Positions 8,151-16,204 are shown, numbered from the stretch's first letter. The stretch: 37,462 bases of DNA from Gemmatimonadales bacterium (GCA_007692605.1 REBS01000075.1:1-37462), one strand, 5' to 3'. Notes: generated from the sequence alone by a model not told the origin. A program made the numbers and translations.

Positions 8151-8544
8151 ACCCGAAGAATAGCCACCAGAGGAGTGCGAGGAGCAGCGCCCAGAGGAGC
8201 ATCAGGGTGACGATCAGAGCGAGCAGGAAGACCAGCGGTCGCTTCACCCATCGCCGGATGAAGCGCTGCGCCTTCTCTTCGGCGTCGGCCCGGGTGGTCG
8301 GGGGCAGGCGACCCACGACCTGACTGAGGCCCCACGGCACGATCACCAGGTCGTCGAGCAGCCCCAGGACGGGCACCACGATGGGGATGAGGTCGACCGG
8401 ACTGGCCAGGTAGAGCAGGAAGAAGGCGCCGGCCAGGCGAAGCCGGAGGGGCGTCTCGGGATGCCGGATCGCGTAGGCCACGACGATGATCTCGCGCCGG
8501 AAGCGAAGAAACCGGCCCCGGAGCGCCGCCCCGATCCCCTTCAT
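8149..8544 (-). CDS. DUF1232 (YkvA-like) membrane protein
   Basis: 131 aa. The family signature is LASPVDLIPIVVPVLGLLDD (positions about 45-65), typical of DUF1232/YkvA proteins, preceded by a short basic region (RGRFLRFRREI) and followed by a strongly hydrophobic C-terminal helix (PLVFLLALIVTLMLLWALLLALLWWLFFG) that should anchor it in the inner membrane. Molecular function of the family is not established. ATG 8544 overlaps the upstream methyltransferase stop as ATGA, so it is translationally coupled and is the last gene of the TonB-receptor/methyltransferase operon. Confidence 0.87.
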   Translation of the reverse strand: MKGIGAALRGRFLRFRREIIVVAYAIRHPETPLRLRLAGAFFLLYLASPVDLIPIVVPVLGLLDDLVIVPWGLSQVVGRLPPTTRADAEEKAQRFIRRWVKRPLVFLLALIVTLMLLWALLLALLWWLFFG

Positions 8545-9419
8545 CCCCCGGACCCGGCGACCGGCCTTCGGGCCACGAAGAGCCCGTAGCGCATCGCGCC
8601 CACCCGGTAGGCGAGCCAGATCCGGAAGACCGAGCGGGCGAACCCCCGGCTTCGCACGGCCGGGTCCCGCAGGAGGCGCCGCGCGGCAGGGTCCGTCGCC
8701 AGGGCCGAGGCCACCCGCCGCGCACAGACCGTCCAGGTCCGGCGCACCGCCCCCGACCAGTCCTGAAACGCCAGCAGCTCCAGCCCGGCCCCTGAGATGA
8801 GCTCGCGGGTCTCGGCCGCGGACCCCATTCCCGGAAGCTCCCCTTCGCGACAGATGGGCTCCAGGAGCCAGCGTCGCGCCGCCCGCCCCGGGGCGTCCCC
8901 GGTGAGCCAGGCGCAGACCACCAGTCGCCCCCCCGGCCGCAGCGTGCGAGTCGCCTCGGCGAAGAAGGCGGCCTGATCAGGCATGTGGGTCAGGCACTCG
9001 ATGGCGATGACCGTGTCGAAGGAGCCATCGGAAAAGTCGTTTCGCAGCCAGTTCCCCTGGAGCACCTCGAGCGAGGCGCCCGGGGGCAGCGTCCCGGGCG
9101 TCCGAGCACGGGCGACCTTCACCTGCGCGGCCGACAGAGTCAGCGCACGGACCCGGGCGCCCCGCTCGACCGCCAGCTTCCGGGCCGTCGCACCGTACCC
9201 GCATCCGACGTCGCAGACCTCGGTGCCGGCCCCGATTTCACCCAGGTCGGCCACCCGGTCGACGAGCCGCTCCGTGGCGACCGCCGGGTCCTCCCTTCGA
9301 TGCTCGAAGAGTCCGTGGTGCAGGTGCTCCCCCCAGAGCGCCCGGTAGAACCGATCGAGCTCGTCGTAGTGACGCGCGACGTCGGACGGACCGGCCGGGG
9401 TGAGACCTGGCGTGATCAC
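8541..9419 (-). CDS. Class I SAM-dependent methyltransferase
   Basis: 292 aa from GTG 9419. The Rossmann SAM site is plain: motif I VCDVGCGYGATARKLA (residues near 68-83), the acidic end of strand 2, GNWLRNDFSDGSFDTVIAIE (motifs II/III) and LRPGGRLVVCAWL. The N-terminal VARHYDELDRFYRALWGEHLHHGLF resembles small-molecule methyltransferases of the tocopherol/sarcosine/UbiE-like group (HYD...FY...WG..LH.G.). The C-terminal half has hydrophobic and basic residues with a helix near FARSVFRIWLAYRV and may contact a lipid-like acceptor; the acceptor is not identifiable. It starts 24 nt after the TonB-receptor stop and overlaps DUF1232 by ATGA. No strong ribosome site is seen at the GTG, which would fit coupling to the upstream gene. 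Confidence 0.88.
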   Translation of the reverse strand: MITPGLTPAGPSDVARHYDELDRFYRALWGEHLHHGLFEHRREDPAVATERLVDRVADLGEIGAGTEVCDVGCGYGATARKLAVERGARVRALTLSAAQVKVARARTPGTLPPGASLEVLQGNWLRNDFSDGSFDTVIAIECLTHMPDQAAFFAEATRTLRPGGRLVVCAWLTGDAPGRAARRWLLEPICREGELPGMGSAAETRELISGAGLELLAFQDWSGAVRRTWTVCARRVASALATDPAARRLLRDPAVRSRGFARSVFRIWLAYRVGAMRYGLFVARRPVAGSGG

Positions 9420-9443
9420 GGACGCACCGGGGGGGCCGGCATC

Positions 9444-11543
9444 CTACCGAACACTCCCCCAGACCCCGCGGACTCCGAGCTGGAGTGAGCGGCCCGGCCC
9501 CGGCTCGAAGAAGCGACCTCCGAAGGCGTTCACGACCACCGATGCCGTGTGCCCTCGATCCAGAAGATTCGTCACGGCCACCCACGGGGCGAAACTCACC
9601 GCACCGCCGCCGGGTGCCCAGTCGGGCGCGGCGACCCTCAGGTCCCATAGGAGGTGGGACGGCGCCTCGGCCGTATTCAGGTCATTGACCGGAACGGCGT
9701 GCAGGTAGTTGCCCGAGATCTCGAACCGTGCGTTGTCGGGGGTCCACGCAGCCAGGATCCGGGCCCGATGGGGAGCGACCCCGGGAACCCGGTTCCCATC
9801 GAAGCTCTCGGACTCGGTCGCGTAGCTCCGGAATCGGGCATCGGTCCACGAGTACGTGAACTCCGTGCGGAAGAGCCCCGGCACCGGCTGGGTGGCCAGG
9901 GTGGCCTCGACCCCCTGGTGATAGGACGATCCCGCGTTCCGGAAGAAGGTGCGACCCGGCGCCTGCGGGACTTCGAAGGGCACGAGCTCGTTTTCCAGGT
10001 TCGTGCGGTAGCCGGTGAGTTCCCAGCTGACGCTTCCGTTCAGCCGACCCCGCAGCCCGACCTCACCCGAAATCCCCCGCATGGGCTCGAGATCGGGGTT
10101 GAATCCCCCGGCTCCATCGGGCCGGTTGGCAAGCTCGGTGGTCGAAGGCGTCTCGAAGAAGGTGCTCGCCGAAGCGAACAGGTCGGTCCGGTCACCCATG
10201 CTCAGGTGCACCCCCAGTGAGGGGCTCACCGCATCCATGGTCCGCTGTCCGGTCCCGTCGGCCTCGTCGCCGGAGCGGGGGAATCGGTCCACCGCCTCGA
10301 AGGCGTGTCGGTCCCACCGAATGCCGGCCAGTACTTCACCCCGGCCGGGCAGGGGCGCCGTACCCTGAACGAAGAGGGCCACCCCGCGCACGGTCTCTTC
10401 CTGGTCGAGCCTCAGGTCGCCCCGGCTGCCCTGCTGGTTCTGGAAGTTCAGGCGATCATCCCACTGCTGGTCGGCCTCGATTCCGGCGACCCAATGAAGC
10501 GTCCCACCCCCCAGGACATGATTGCGGCCCACCTGCGCCCGAAGGCCGAGGGCGTCGCGGTCCAGGTCGATGATGTCGGACGGGATCGGGTTGATCACAT
10601 GGCGTCCGATCCAGAACCCGGAGAGCTCGGTCTGCCAGCCCAGGGGGGCGCCGACCCAGCGCACCCCCGCCTGCTGCTGGCTCACCTCTTTGCCGGCCCG
10701 TTGAACCGTGTTGAATCCCCAGGCGGGCCGCGTCTCCAGTCCTCGCTGCTCCTCGGGCAGCGAGCCCGGGTTCTCGGCGTCGAGCTCCACCGCGTTCAGC
10801 GTGAGCGACAGCTCGCCACCCGCGAGGGGATGCAGGACCCGGGCGTTGAAGCCCAGGCGCTCCGAACTGCCGTACGTGCCCTCGGCACCTTCACCCGGGC
10901 GGGAGCGGTATCCGTCCCAGTTGAGCGACGAGAGTGTGACCAGATAGCCGGTCTCGCCAACCGTCCCGGATGCCGTGGCCTGCCCCCGCTGGAGACCGTG
11001 GCTGCCCCCGACCGTCTCGACCTCGACCCGCACCGGGGTCTGCGACGGGGCACGGGTCTGGAAGGAGAGCACCCCCCCGGACGCGTTCCCATACATCGCT
11101 GACGCCGGTCCACGGATGGCCTCGACCCGTCCGAGCGACCCGATGTCCAGGTGGTCGAGCGTCGACTGGCCATCCGGCAGCGTGGCAGGAATCCCATCGA
11201 CGATCACGCGAACCCCGCGAACCCCGAACTGGGCTCTCGCCCCGAACCCGCGGATCGCGATCCGCTCGCCCACCGCCGGATTGAATCGGTTCTGCACCTG
11301 AACGCCGGGAAGCCCCTGGAGGGCCTCCTCGAGAAAGGCACCGCTGCGGGCCCGCCGAAGCTCCTCTTCACCCCGAACCGAGACCGCGAGGGGCGCATCG
11401 GCGAGCTGTACCGGCGTGCGCAAAACGGTGACCTCGACCGGATCGATCCGGATCGTGTCGGGAAGCGGCGGGTCCTGCGCGCTCGCCACCGAGGGAACAC
11501 CGATCATCAGAAGGCACAACACGGACAGGGCCATCGGTCGCAT
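9444..11543 (-). CDS. TonB-dependent outer-membrane receptor
   Basis: 699 aa. Signal peptide MALSVLCLLMIGVPSVASAQ, then a TonB-box-like VEVTVLRTPVQL, the plug domain (LEEALQGLPGVQVQNRFN, RIAIRGFGARAQFGVRGVRV, DGIPATLPDGQSTLDHLDIG, SLGRVEAIRGPASAMYGNAS) and a barrel of about 500 residues. The arrangement is that of FecA/CirA-like receptors, which import iron complexes, vitamins or other ligands with energy from TonB-ExbBD. The ligand is unknown; neither regulator nor transporter gene adjoins it. It is the first gene of an operon with a methyltransferase and DUF1232 protein. ATG 11543 has GGGGAG about 11 nt upstream. A CCGGTAATAG...CCGGAAATC dyad, related to those near 5370-5450, lies 14-36 bp upstream of the start. 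It does not carry the carboxypeptidase-like domain of the second receptor. Confidence 0.93.
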   Translation of the reverse strand: MRPMALSVLCLLMIGVPSVASAQDPPLPDTIRIDPVEVTVLRTPVQLADAPLAVSVRGEEELRRARSGAFLEEALQGLPGVQVQNRFNPAVGERIAIRGFGARAQFGVRGVRVIVDGIPATLPDGQSTLDHLDIGSLGRVEAIRGPASAMYGNASGGVLSFQTRAPSQTPVRVEVETVGGSHGLQRGQATASGTVGETGYLVTLSSLNWDGYRSRPGEGAEGTYGSSERLGFNARVLHPLAGGELSLTLNAVELDAENPGSLPEEQRGLETRPAWGFNTVQRAGKEVSQQQAGVRWVGAPLGWQTELSGFWIGRHVINPIPSDIIDLDRDALGLRAQVGRNHVLGGGTLHWVAGIEADQQWDDRLNFQNQQGSRGDLRLDQEETVRGVALFVQGTAPLPGRGEVLAGIRWDRHAFEAVDRFPRSGDEADGTGQRTMDAVSPSLGVHLSMGDRTDLFASASTFFETPSTTELANRPDGAGGFNPDLEPMRGISGEVGLRGRLNGSVSWELTGYRTNLENELVPFEVPQAPGRTFFRNAGSSYHQGVEATLATQPVPGLFRTEFTYSWTDARFRSYATESESFDGNRVPGVAPHRARILAAWTPDNARFEISGNYLHAVPVNDLNTAEAPSHLLWDLRVAAPDWAPGGGAVSFAPWVAVTNLLDRGHTASVVVNAFGGRFFEPGPGRSLQLGVRGVWGSVR

Positions 11544-11556
11544 ATGCTATCAACTC

Positions 11557-11579
11557 CCCGGTAATAGTTCCGGAAATCA
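11557..11579 (-). repeat. CCGGTAAT...CCGGAAATC element in the TonB-receptor leader
   Basis: The 23-bp stretch CCCGGTAATAG-TTCCGGAAATC closely resembles the reverse orientation of the dyad at 5367-5393 (CCGGTAATAATGACCGGAAATC), about 6 kb away. Its position just upstream of the receptor start allows a regulatory reading; a dispersed short repeat is the alternative. Confidence 0.5.
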
Positions 11580-11724
11580 GGGATCTCGAAGGGCTCGGTT
11601 GCTATCAACCCCGATCCCGCTCGAAAAGCTCCCCTGCGTCCGGATCCCCCGAAATATGGCTCGTACGCGGGTTGCGTCCGCGGAGTTGATCCCTGCCGCA
11701 CCGCCTCGAGCGGCCATCTTCGGG

Positions 11725-11874
11725 GCGGGCGGACGTTCGCGGGGGAACGGGCGTGGCTTCGCCGGGGGACGGCCGGGGCTTCGCAGTAGCGCGGGCGGGC
11801 GTTCGCCGAGGGGAGCGGGCGGACGTTCGCGGGGAAACGGCCGGGGCTTGGCAGTAGCGCGGGCGGGCGTTCGC
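11725..11874. repeat. Four copies of GCGGGCGGRCGTTCGC within larger direct repeats
   Basis: The 16-mer occurs at 11725, 11791, 11815 and 11859, alternating A and G at position 9. Two longer repeats surround it: 36 bp at 11771-11806 and 11839-11874 differing at one base, and a second pair starting at 11725 and 11815. No coding pattern is seen. Confidence 0.85.
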
Positions 11875-12081
11875 GGCAGTGAACCGTTTCTTTACACTAG
11901 ACGGCCCGTTTTCGGACGCTTGCGCTCTGTGTCACCGTATAGACCGCTGAGTCCACAATCGCCGATTCTGGCGAACAACGATGGAGGACTTTGTCTCCCA
12001 TACGACGCGTTACTCTACAACCGTCCCGCGGAGACCTCTGAGTGTGGACTTTCGCGTCCGATCCGCGGCGAAGCGGGGCAA

Positions 12082-12138
12082 CTGGCACGGGGCGGGCCGG
12101 GGGGCAGGGAACAGGACGGCTGGCACGGGGCGGGCCGG
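12082..12138. repeat. 19-bp direct repeat CTGGCACGGGGCGGGCCGG
   Basis: Exact copies at 12082-12100 and 12120-12138, separated by 19 bp of G/A-rich sequence, just upstream of the DUF3179 gene. They may be replication slippage products like the G-rich repeats further left. Confidence 0.85.
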
Positions 12139-12222
12139 CACGGCGGAACCCATGGCGAACCCCATGGATTCCTGTAGGCAGAGGCCCCAGGTCGCGCCCT
12201 TGACCCCGTCCCAGGAACACTC

Positions 12223-13527
12223 ATGACCCGCAGGTCCGACGATCCCCACGGCAAACTCCCCGTGCACCCGTCCCCCATGCACCCGTCCCCCACGCATCCG
12301 CCCGCCGGATCACCCGCCGGTCCGCCTCCTGGCCCGGCCCCTGGACGCCCACCAGTCACCTCCCTCCTCTGGGCCGCCTGGGCCACCGTCCTGGTCCTTG
12401 CGGGGTGCCAGGACCTGACCACCCAGTCCGACTCCCAGGCCCCCCCGCGCGACTTTAGCGGACTCCAGTGCAGCCTGCCCTCGTCGCAGATCTTCGACGG
12501 CGGGGTCGGCGCGGACGGAATCCCGTCGCTTCAGGACCCGGGCTTCGTGCCGGCGAACCATCCCTCGGTGGGCTTCCTCGAGCTCTCGCACCCCTTCCCC
12601 GACGTCCGGGTCATCGGGATCGAACACGACGGCCAGGCGTACGCCGTCCCCCATAACATCCTCTGGTGGCACGAGATCGCGAACATCGACTTCGATTCCG
12701 AAACCCGTGTTGCCGTCACCTACTGCCCGCTCACCGGGTCGGCGCTCACCTTCGACCGCGAGGTGATCCGGGGCGGCACCCTGGGCGTGTCCGGGCTCAT
12801 CTTCCAGAACAACCTGATGATGTTCGACCGGACCGGAAACACGCTCTTCCCGCAGATGATGCGGACCGCGCGCTGCGGCAGCCAGGACGGCCTGAAGCTC
12901 CCCATGGTCCCCACGATCGAGATGAACTGGTCGGAGTGGGTCGAACTCCACCCCGGCACCCTGGTCCTGAGCGGAAACACCGGATTCGCCCGCGACTACA
13001 CCCGGTACCCCTACGGCAACTACGAGGAAAACAGCGAATTCCTCTTCCCGGTCAATTCGCTCGACGACCGGCGTCCCGCCAAGGAACGCATCCTCGGCTA
13101 CCCGATCGACGGCTCCTCTCCCAGCCAGCCGATGGGCGGGGTCGCCCTCCCCTTCGGTGAACTGGATCGGGCCGCCGCACCCCACGCCGGGGTCGCCGCG
13201 ATCCCCGTCGACCTCGAGGGCGACAAATCGATCGTCCTGTGGAGCCGGGCCGCGCAGGGCGGCGCCTTCTTCCGTCCCGTCACCGACGAGGGAGTGAGCG
13301 TGCGCATCGAGGCGTCCGACGGCGCCTTCATCGATGCGGAGACTGGCAGCGAGTGGAGTCTGGACGGCCGGGCGATCGACGGCCCCCTCGCGGGCCAGTC
13401 GCTGGTCCGCATGCCGAACGGGTACGTCGCTTTCTGGTTCGCCTGGGAGGCCTTTCACCCCGAGACCGACCTCTGGCTCCACTCCGAATCCCTCCCGGCC
13501 CGGAGTGCCGCGCTGTCCGGAGGCTGA
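12223..13527 (+). CDS. DUF3179 domain lipoprotein (copy 1)
   Basis: 434 aa. The N-terminus has an unusual 45-residue polar Pro/His-rich extension (with HPSPMHPSPTHP, encoded by a 15-bp tandem repeat at 12264-12299) before the hydrophobic segment and lipobox VLVLAGC-Q. The DUF3179 domain follows: GIPSLQDPGFVPANHP, RVIGIEHDGQAYAVPHNILWW, the family hallmark TRVAVTYCPLTGSALTFDRE, LGVSGLIFQNNLMMFDRTG, HPGTLVLSGNTGFARDYTR, and near the end GSEWSLDGRAIDGPLAG and FWFAWEAFHPET. Conserved Cys in CPLTG and the FxFAWxxFHPxT ending are typical. Function of DUF3179 is not established; lipid anchoring indicates an envelope role. ATG 12223 follows GGA with about 7 nt spacing, but the long N-terminal extension leaves the true start uncertain. 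A paralogue is found at 34878-36044. Confidence 0.88.
   Translation: MTRRSDDPHGKLPVHPSPMHPSPTHPPAGSPAGPPPGPAPGRPPVTSLLWAAWATVLVLAGCQDLTTQSDSQAPPRDFSGLQCSLPSSQIFDGGVGADGIPSLQDPGFVPANHPSVGFLELSHPFPDVRVIGIEHDGQAYAVPHNILWWHEIANIDFDSETRVAVTYCPLTGSALTFDREVIRGGTLGVSGLIFQNNLMMFDRTGNTLFPQMMRTARCGSQDGLKLPMVPTIEMNWSEWVELHPGTLVLSGNTGFARDYTRYPYGNYEENSEFLFPVNSLDDRRPAKERILGYPIDGSSPSQPMGGVALPFGELDRAAAPHAGVAAIPVDLEGDKSIVLWSRAAQGGAFFRPVTDEGVSVRIEASDGAFIDAETGSEWSLDGRAIDGPLAGQSLVRMPNGYVAFWFAWEAFHPETDLWLHSESLPARSAALSGG
12264..12299 (+). repeat. 15-bp tandem repeat inside the DUF3179 copy 1 N-terminus
   Basis: GCACCCGTCCCCCAT (12264-12278) is followed by a copy with one change (12279-12293) and a decayed third unit. 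In frame it encodes HPSPM-HPSPT-HP, explaining the odd Pro/His extension ahead of the lipoprotein signal. Confidence 0.85.
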
Positions 13528-13691
13528 CGGGGGCGCCACCGGAGCAACACCCGAGCGCCAACGGCGCACCACCTCCGGACGCCACCCCCGCCACCACCCG
13601 GCCCCGCGCCTCCCATTTGCCGCGCAGCCTGTCAGGACGCACTTTGGGGCCACGACCCTCTACCAGATTCCGGTCAGCCTCGGGAGGCCCC

Positions 13692-15017
13692 TTGCTCGAT
13701 CGACGCTCATTTCTGGGAGGGCTGGCCGGCGCCGGGATGGCGGCCGGACTCGCCCCCCTTCACGCCGCGGCGCGCTCCGCGGCGGGATCGCTCGACCCAT
13801 GGGGCATCGAGCCGGTCATGGAGGCCTTCGCGGGCGACGACCGCCCCCCGTCCGAGGCCGCCCTCGACGAGCCCCTGTGGCGAGAGGTCCAGTCGGCGTT
13901 TCGGGTCGACCGCTCCCTCGTGAACCTGAACAACGGCGGGGTCAGCCCGGCCCCGGGGGTGGTGCAGGACGCCATGGCCCGATACCTGGCCTTCTCGAAC
14001 GAGGCCCCGGTCCGCACGATGTGGCGCGTCCTGGAGCCCCAGAAGGAGGGAATCCGGCAGCGCCTCGCCCGCAACTTCGGGTGTGACCCGGAAGAGATGG
14101 CGATCACCCGCAACGCCTCGGAAGGGCTGCAGATCTGCCAGTTCGGCTTCGATCTGGAGCCGGGAGACCAGGTGCTGACGACCGACCAGGACTACCCCCG
14201 CATGCTCACCACCTTCGAGCAGCGGGCGCGCCGCGAGGGGATCGAGCTCGTCACCTTCCCGATCCCCGTGCCGGCCGAGGACCCCGACGAGATCGTGCGG
14301 CGCTTCGAAGAGCGGATCACCGACCGCACCCGGCTCATCCTGATGTGCCACATGATCAACATCACCGGCCAGATCCTGCCGGTGAAGCCGGTCGTCGAGA
14401 TGGCCCGGGCCCGGGGGATTCCCGTGATCGTCGATGGCGCGCACGCCTATGCCCACTTCGACTTCGACCACGCCGACCTGGGCTGCGACTACTACGCCAC
14501 CTCGCTGCACAAGTGGCTCTTCGCCCCCTTCGGCACGGGCTTCCTGCACGTGCGCAGGGAACGCATCGAAGACCTCTGGCCCCTCATGGCCTCCCCGGAA
14601 TCGCTCGACGGCGACATCCGGAAGTTCGAGGAGATCGGCACCCACCCCGCCCCGAACTACCTGGCGATCGGGGCGGCGCTCACCTTCCACGAGGGGATCG
14701 GCGCGGCCCGCAAGGAGGCCCGGCTCGTGTACCTGCGTGACCGATGGGCCCGCGAGCTGTTGGCCGAGAATCGGGTCCGCCTGCACACCAGCCTGGAGCC
14801 CGGATTCGCCGCGGGCATCGCCACCGTCGAGATCGACGGACTGCCCCCCGCGGAGCTCGCGGGCTGGCTCTGGGACCGGCACCGGATCATCGTGACCCCG
14901 ATCGGACATCCCGACTGCCCCGGCCTGCGCATCAGCCCGTCGGTCTACACGACCACCGAAGAGCTCGACCGTTTCGTCGACGCCATGCACCATGCGATCC
15001 GCCACGGAATCGCCTGA
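13692..15017 (+). CDS. Tat-exported class V aminotransferase-fold PLP enzyme
   Basis: 441 aa. I place the start at TTG 13692 because GGGAGG (13682-13687) precedes it with 4 nt spacing and a twin-arginine signal follows at once (LDRRSFLGGLAGAGMAAGLA); there is no ATG nearby. The mature part is a type V PLP fold, like isopenicillin N epimerase or cysteine desulfurase relatives: LVNLNNGGVSPAP, ITRNASEGLQICQFGF, VLTTDQDYPRMLTTFEQ, the PLP-binding VDGAHAYAHFDFD (Asp248), and Lys274 in YATSLHKWLFAPFGTGFLHV. The reaction is not determined; amino acid racemisation/epimerisation, deamination or C-S lyase are possible. Tat export fits a cofactor-loaded, folded enzyme acting in the periplasm. It is 29 nt upstream of a Tat-exported asparaginase-like gene and 164 bp after DUF3179. 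Confidence 0.88.
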   Translation: MLDRRSFLGGLAGAGMAAGLAPLHAAARSAAGSLDPWGIEPVMEAFAGDDRPPSEAALDEPLWREVQSAFRVDRSLVNLNNGGVSPAPGVVQDAMARYLAFSNEAPVRTMWRVLEPQKEGIRQRLARNFGCDPEEMAITRNASEGLQICQFGFDLEPGDQVLTTDQDYPRMLTTFEQRARREGIELVTFPIPVPAEDPDEIVRRFEERITDRTRLILMCHMINITGQILPVKPVVEMARARGIPVIVDGAHAYAHFDFDHADLGCDYYATSLHKWLFAPFGTGFLHVRRERIEDLWPLMASPESLDGDIRKFEEIGTHPAPNYLAIGAALTFHEGIGAARKEARLVYLRDRWARELLAENRVRLHTSLEPGFAAGIATVEIDGLPPAELAGWLWDRHRIIVTPIGHPDCPGLRISPSVYTTTEELDRFVDAMHHAIRHGIA

Positions 15018-15046
15018 CCCCATCACTTTACAGGAGACTGCACCCG

Positions 15047-16165
15047 ATGTCGAAACCCACCGGTTATTCCCGCCGCGACTTCATCAAGACCGGCTCCGCA
15101 GCCGCCGGACTGGGGCTCGCCGCCCCCGCGGCACTCGCCGGCGCCTTTCCCGAGGCCCCCGCCGTGATCGCCCGACGCAGTCGCCCCGCCGTCGTATCTT
15201 CGGGCAACGGCCACCAGTACCGGCACGACGGGGACCTCACCTGCGTCGAGACCGTCTTTCAGCGCATGACCGCTGGCGACGACATCCTGGACTCGGTGAT
15301 CGCCGGGGTGCGCATCAACGAGCTCGACCCGGGAGACACCAGCGTGGGCTACGGGGGCCTGCCCAACGGAGACGGCGTGGTGCAGCTCGACGCATCGGTC
15401 ATGCACGGCCCCATGAAGAGGGCCGGGAGCGTGGCGTGTCTCGAGGGCGTCCGGACCCCGGCGGCGGTCGCTCGCGCCGTGATGCACGAGACCGACCACC
15501 ACCTCCTGGTCGGACCCGACGCCCAGCGCTTCGCCCGGAACATGGGATTCACGATCGAAGACGACCTGAACAGCGACGTCTCGCGCGCCCGCTGGCTCGA
15601 CTGGCGCCGGCGCACCGACCCGTCGCGCTGGCCGGGCGAGGACGACCCGCAGCGGATCGGCTTCCTGAGCGGGATGGAGATGGTCGAAGAGGGCCTCATC
15701 GACCCCGAACACTACTGGGGCACGATCAACTGCAACGCCGTCAATGCCGCCGGTGAGATCGCGGGGTGCACCACGACGAGTGGGCTCGCATGGAAGATTC
15801 CGGGGCGGGTCGGCGATTCACCGATCCTGGGCGCCGGACTCTACGTAGACGGCGAGGTGGGCGCGGCGGGATCCACCGGGCGGGGCGAGGCGAACCTCTA
15901 CAACCTCACGTCCTTTCTGATCGTCGAGAACCTGCGGCGCGGGATGACCCCGCTCGACGCGGGGATGGACGCGATCCGCCGGATCCAGCAGAACACGATC
16001 GAGCCGCGCCTGCTCAACGAGCAGGGAGAGCCGAATTTCGGGATCCGCTTCTATATCCTGAACGCGGCGGGGGAGCACGCGGGCGTCACCCTGCGGGGCG
16101 GGGGCAACTACGCCATCTGCACCGAGAACGGCCCCGAGATGGTGCCCTTCGAGTCGCTGCTCTGA
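15047..16165 (+). CDS. Tat-exported glycosylasparaginase/isoaspartyl peptidase (T2 family)
   Basis: 372 aa from ATG 15047 with CAGGAGA about 10 nt upstream. A Tat signal is present (SRRDFIKTGSAAAGLGLAAP). The mature protein is an N-terminal-nucleophile hydrolase of the glycosylasparaginase (N4-(beta-N-acetylglucosaminyl)-L-asparaginase) family: GYGGLPNGDGVVQLDASVM near 101, autocleavage site HYWG-TINCNA with Thr226 as predicted nucleophile, then CTTTSGLAWKIPGRVGDSPI, GAGLYVDGEVGAAGSTGRGE. These motifs cover the cleavage and substrate-binding loops. It is expected to mature into alpha and beta chains and to release Asp from glycoasparagine or beta-aspartyl peptides. It is the last gene of the operon and shares export route with its upstream PLP enzyme. 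Confidence 0.9.
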   Translation: MSKPTGYSRRDFIKTGSAAAGLGLAAPAALAGAFPEAPAVIARRSRPAVVSSGNGHQYRHDGDLTCVETVFQRMTAGDDILDSVIAGVRINELDPGDTSVGYGGLPNGDGVVQLDASVMHGPMKRAGSVACLEGVRTPAAVARAVMHETDHHLLVGPDAQRFARNMGFTIEDDLNSDVSRARWLDWRRRTDPSRWPGEDDPQRIGFLSGMEMVEEGLIDPEHYWGTINCNAVNAAGEIAGCTTTSGLAWKIPGRVGDSPILGAGLYVDGEVGAAGSTGRGEANLYNLTSFLIVENLRRGMTPLDAGMDAIRRIQQNTIEPRLLNEQGEPNFGIRFYILNAAGEHAGVTLRGGGNYAICTENGPEMVPFESLL

Positions 16166-16174
16166 TCGATGGGT

Positions 16175-16204
16175 CAGAGGGCGCGGGGTCGCCCGCGCCC
16201 TCTG
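16175..16204. terminator. Perfect 13-bp stem after the asparaginase gene
   Basis: CAGAGGGCGCGGG (16175-16187) and CCCGCGCCCTCTG (16192-16204) pair without mismatch around a GTCG loop, 9 nt after the asparaginase stop and before the convergent helicase gene. No T tract on either strand, so it is called a terminator by position and stability. Confidence 0.65.

Larger units (their letters stand above)
11544..12222. other. Long intergenic region with direct repeats
   Basis: 679 bp between divergently transcribed TonB-receptor and DUF3179 genes. I find no supported gene: the open frames lack family patterns and follow repeat composition. Contents in order: the CCGGAAATC element (11557-11579), G-rich direct repeats (11725-11874), a more AT-rich stretch (about 11880-12050) holding TTTACAC and GTATAGA and an interrupted pair AGTCCACA (11950-11957)/TGTGGACT (12043-12050), then a 19-bp direct repeat (12082-12100 and 12120-12138) and two CCCATGG copies. 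The AT-rich part is the likely promoter zone, but no -35/-10 pair is convincing. Confidence 0.6.

Noticed and set aside
11890..11943. Possible promoter TTTACA ... TATAGA upstream of DUF3179 copy 1
   Set aside because: The spacing between the two elements is far from 17 bp, and alternatives match poorly.
11950..12050. AGTCCACA / TGTGGACT inverted pair 85 bp apart
   Set aside because: Eight matching bases over that distance are likely by chance; no extra support.
11981..12226. Small plus-strand frame of 81 codons before DUF3179 copy 1
   Set aside because: Built largely from the GC-rich direct repeats; no ribosome site and no family pattern.
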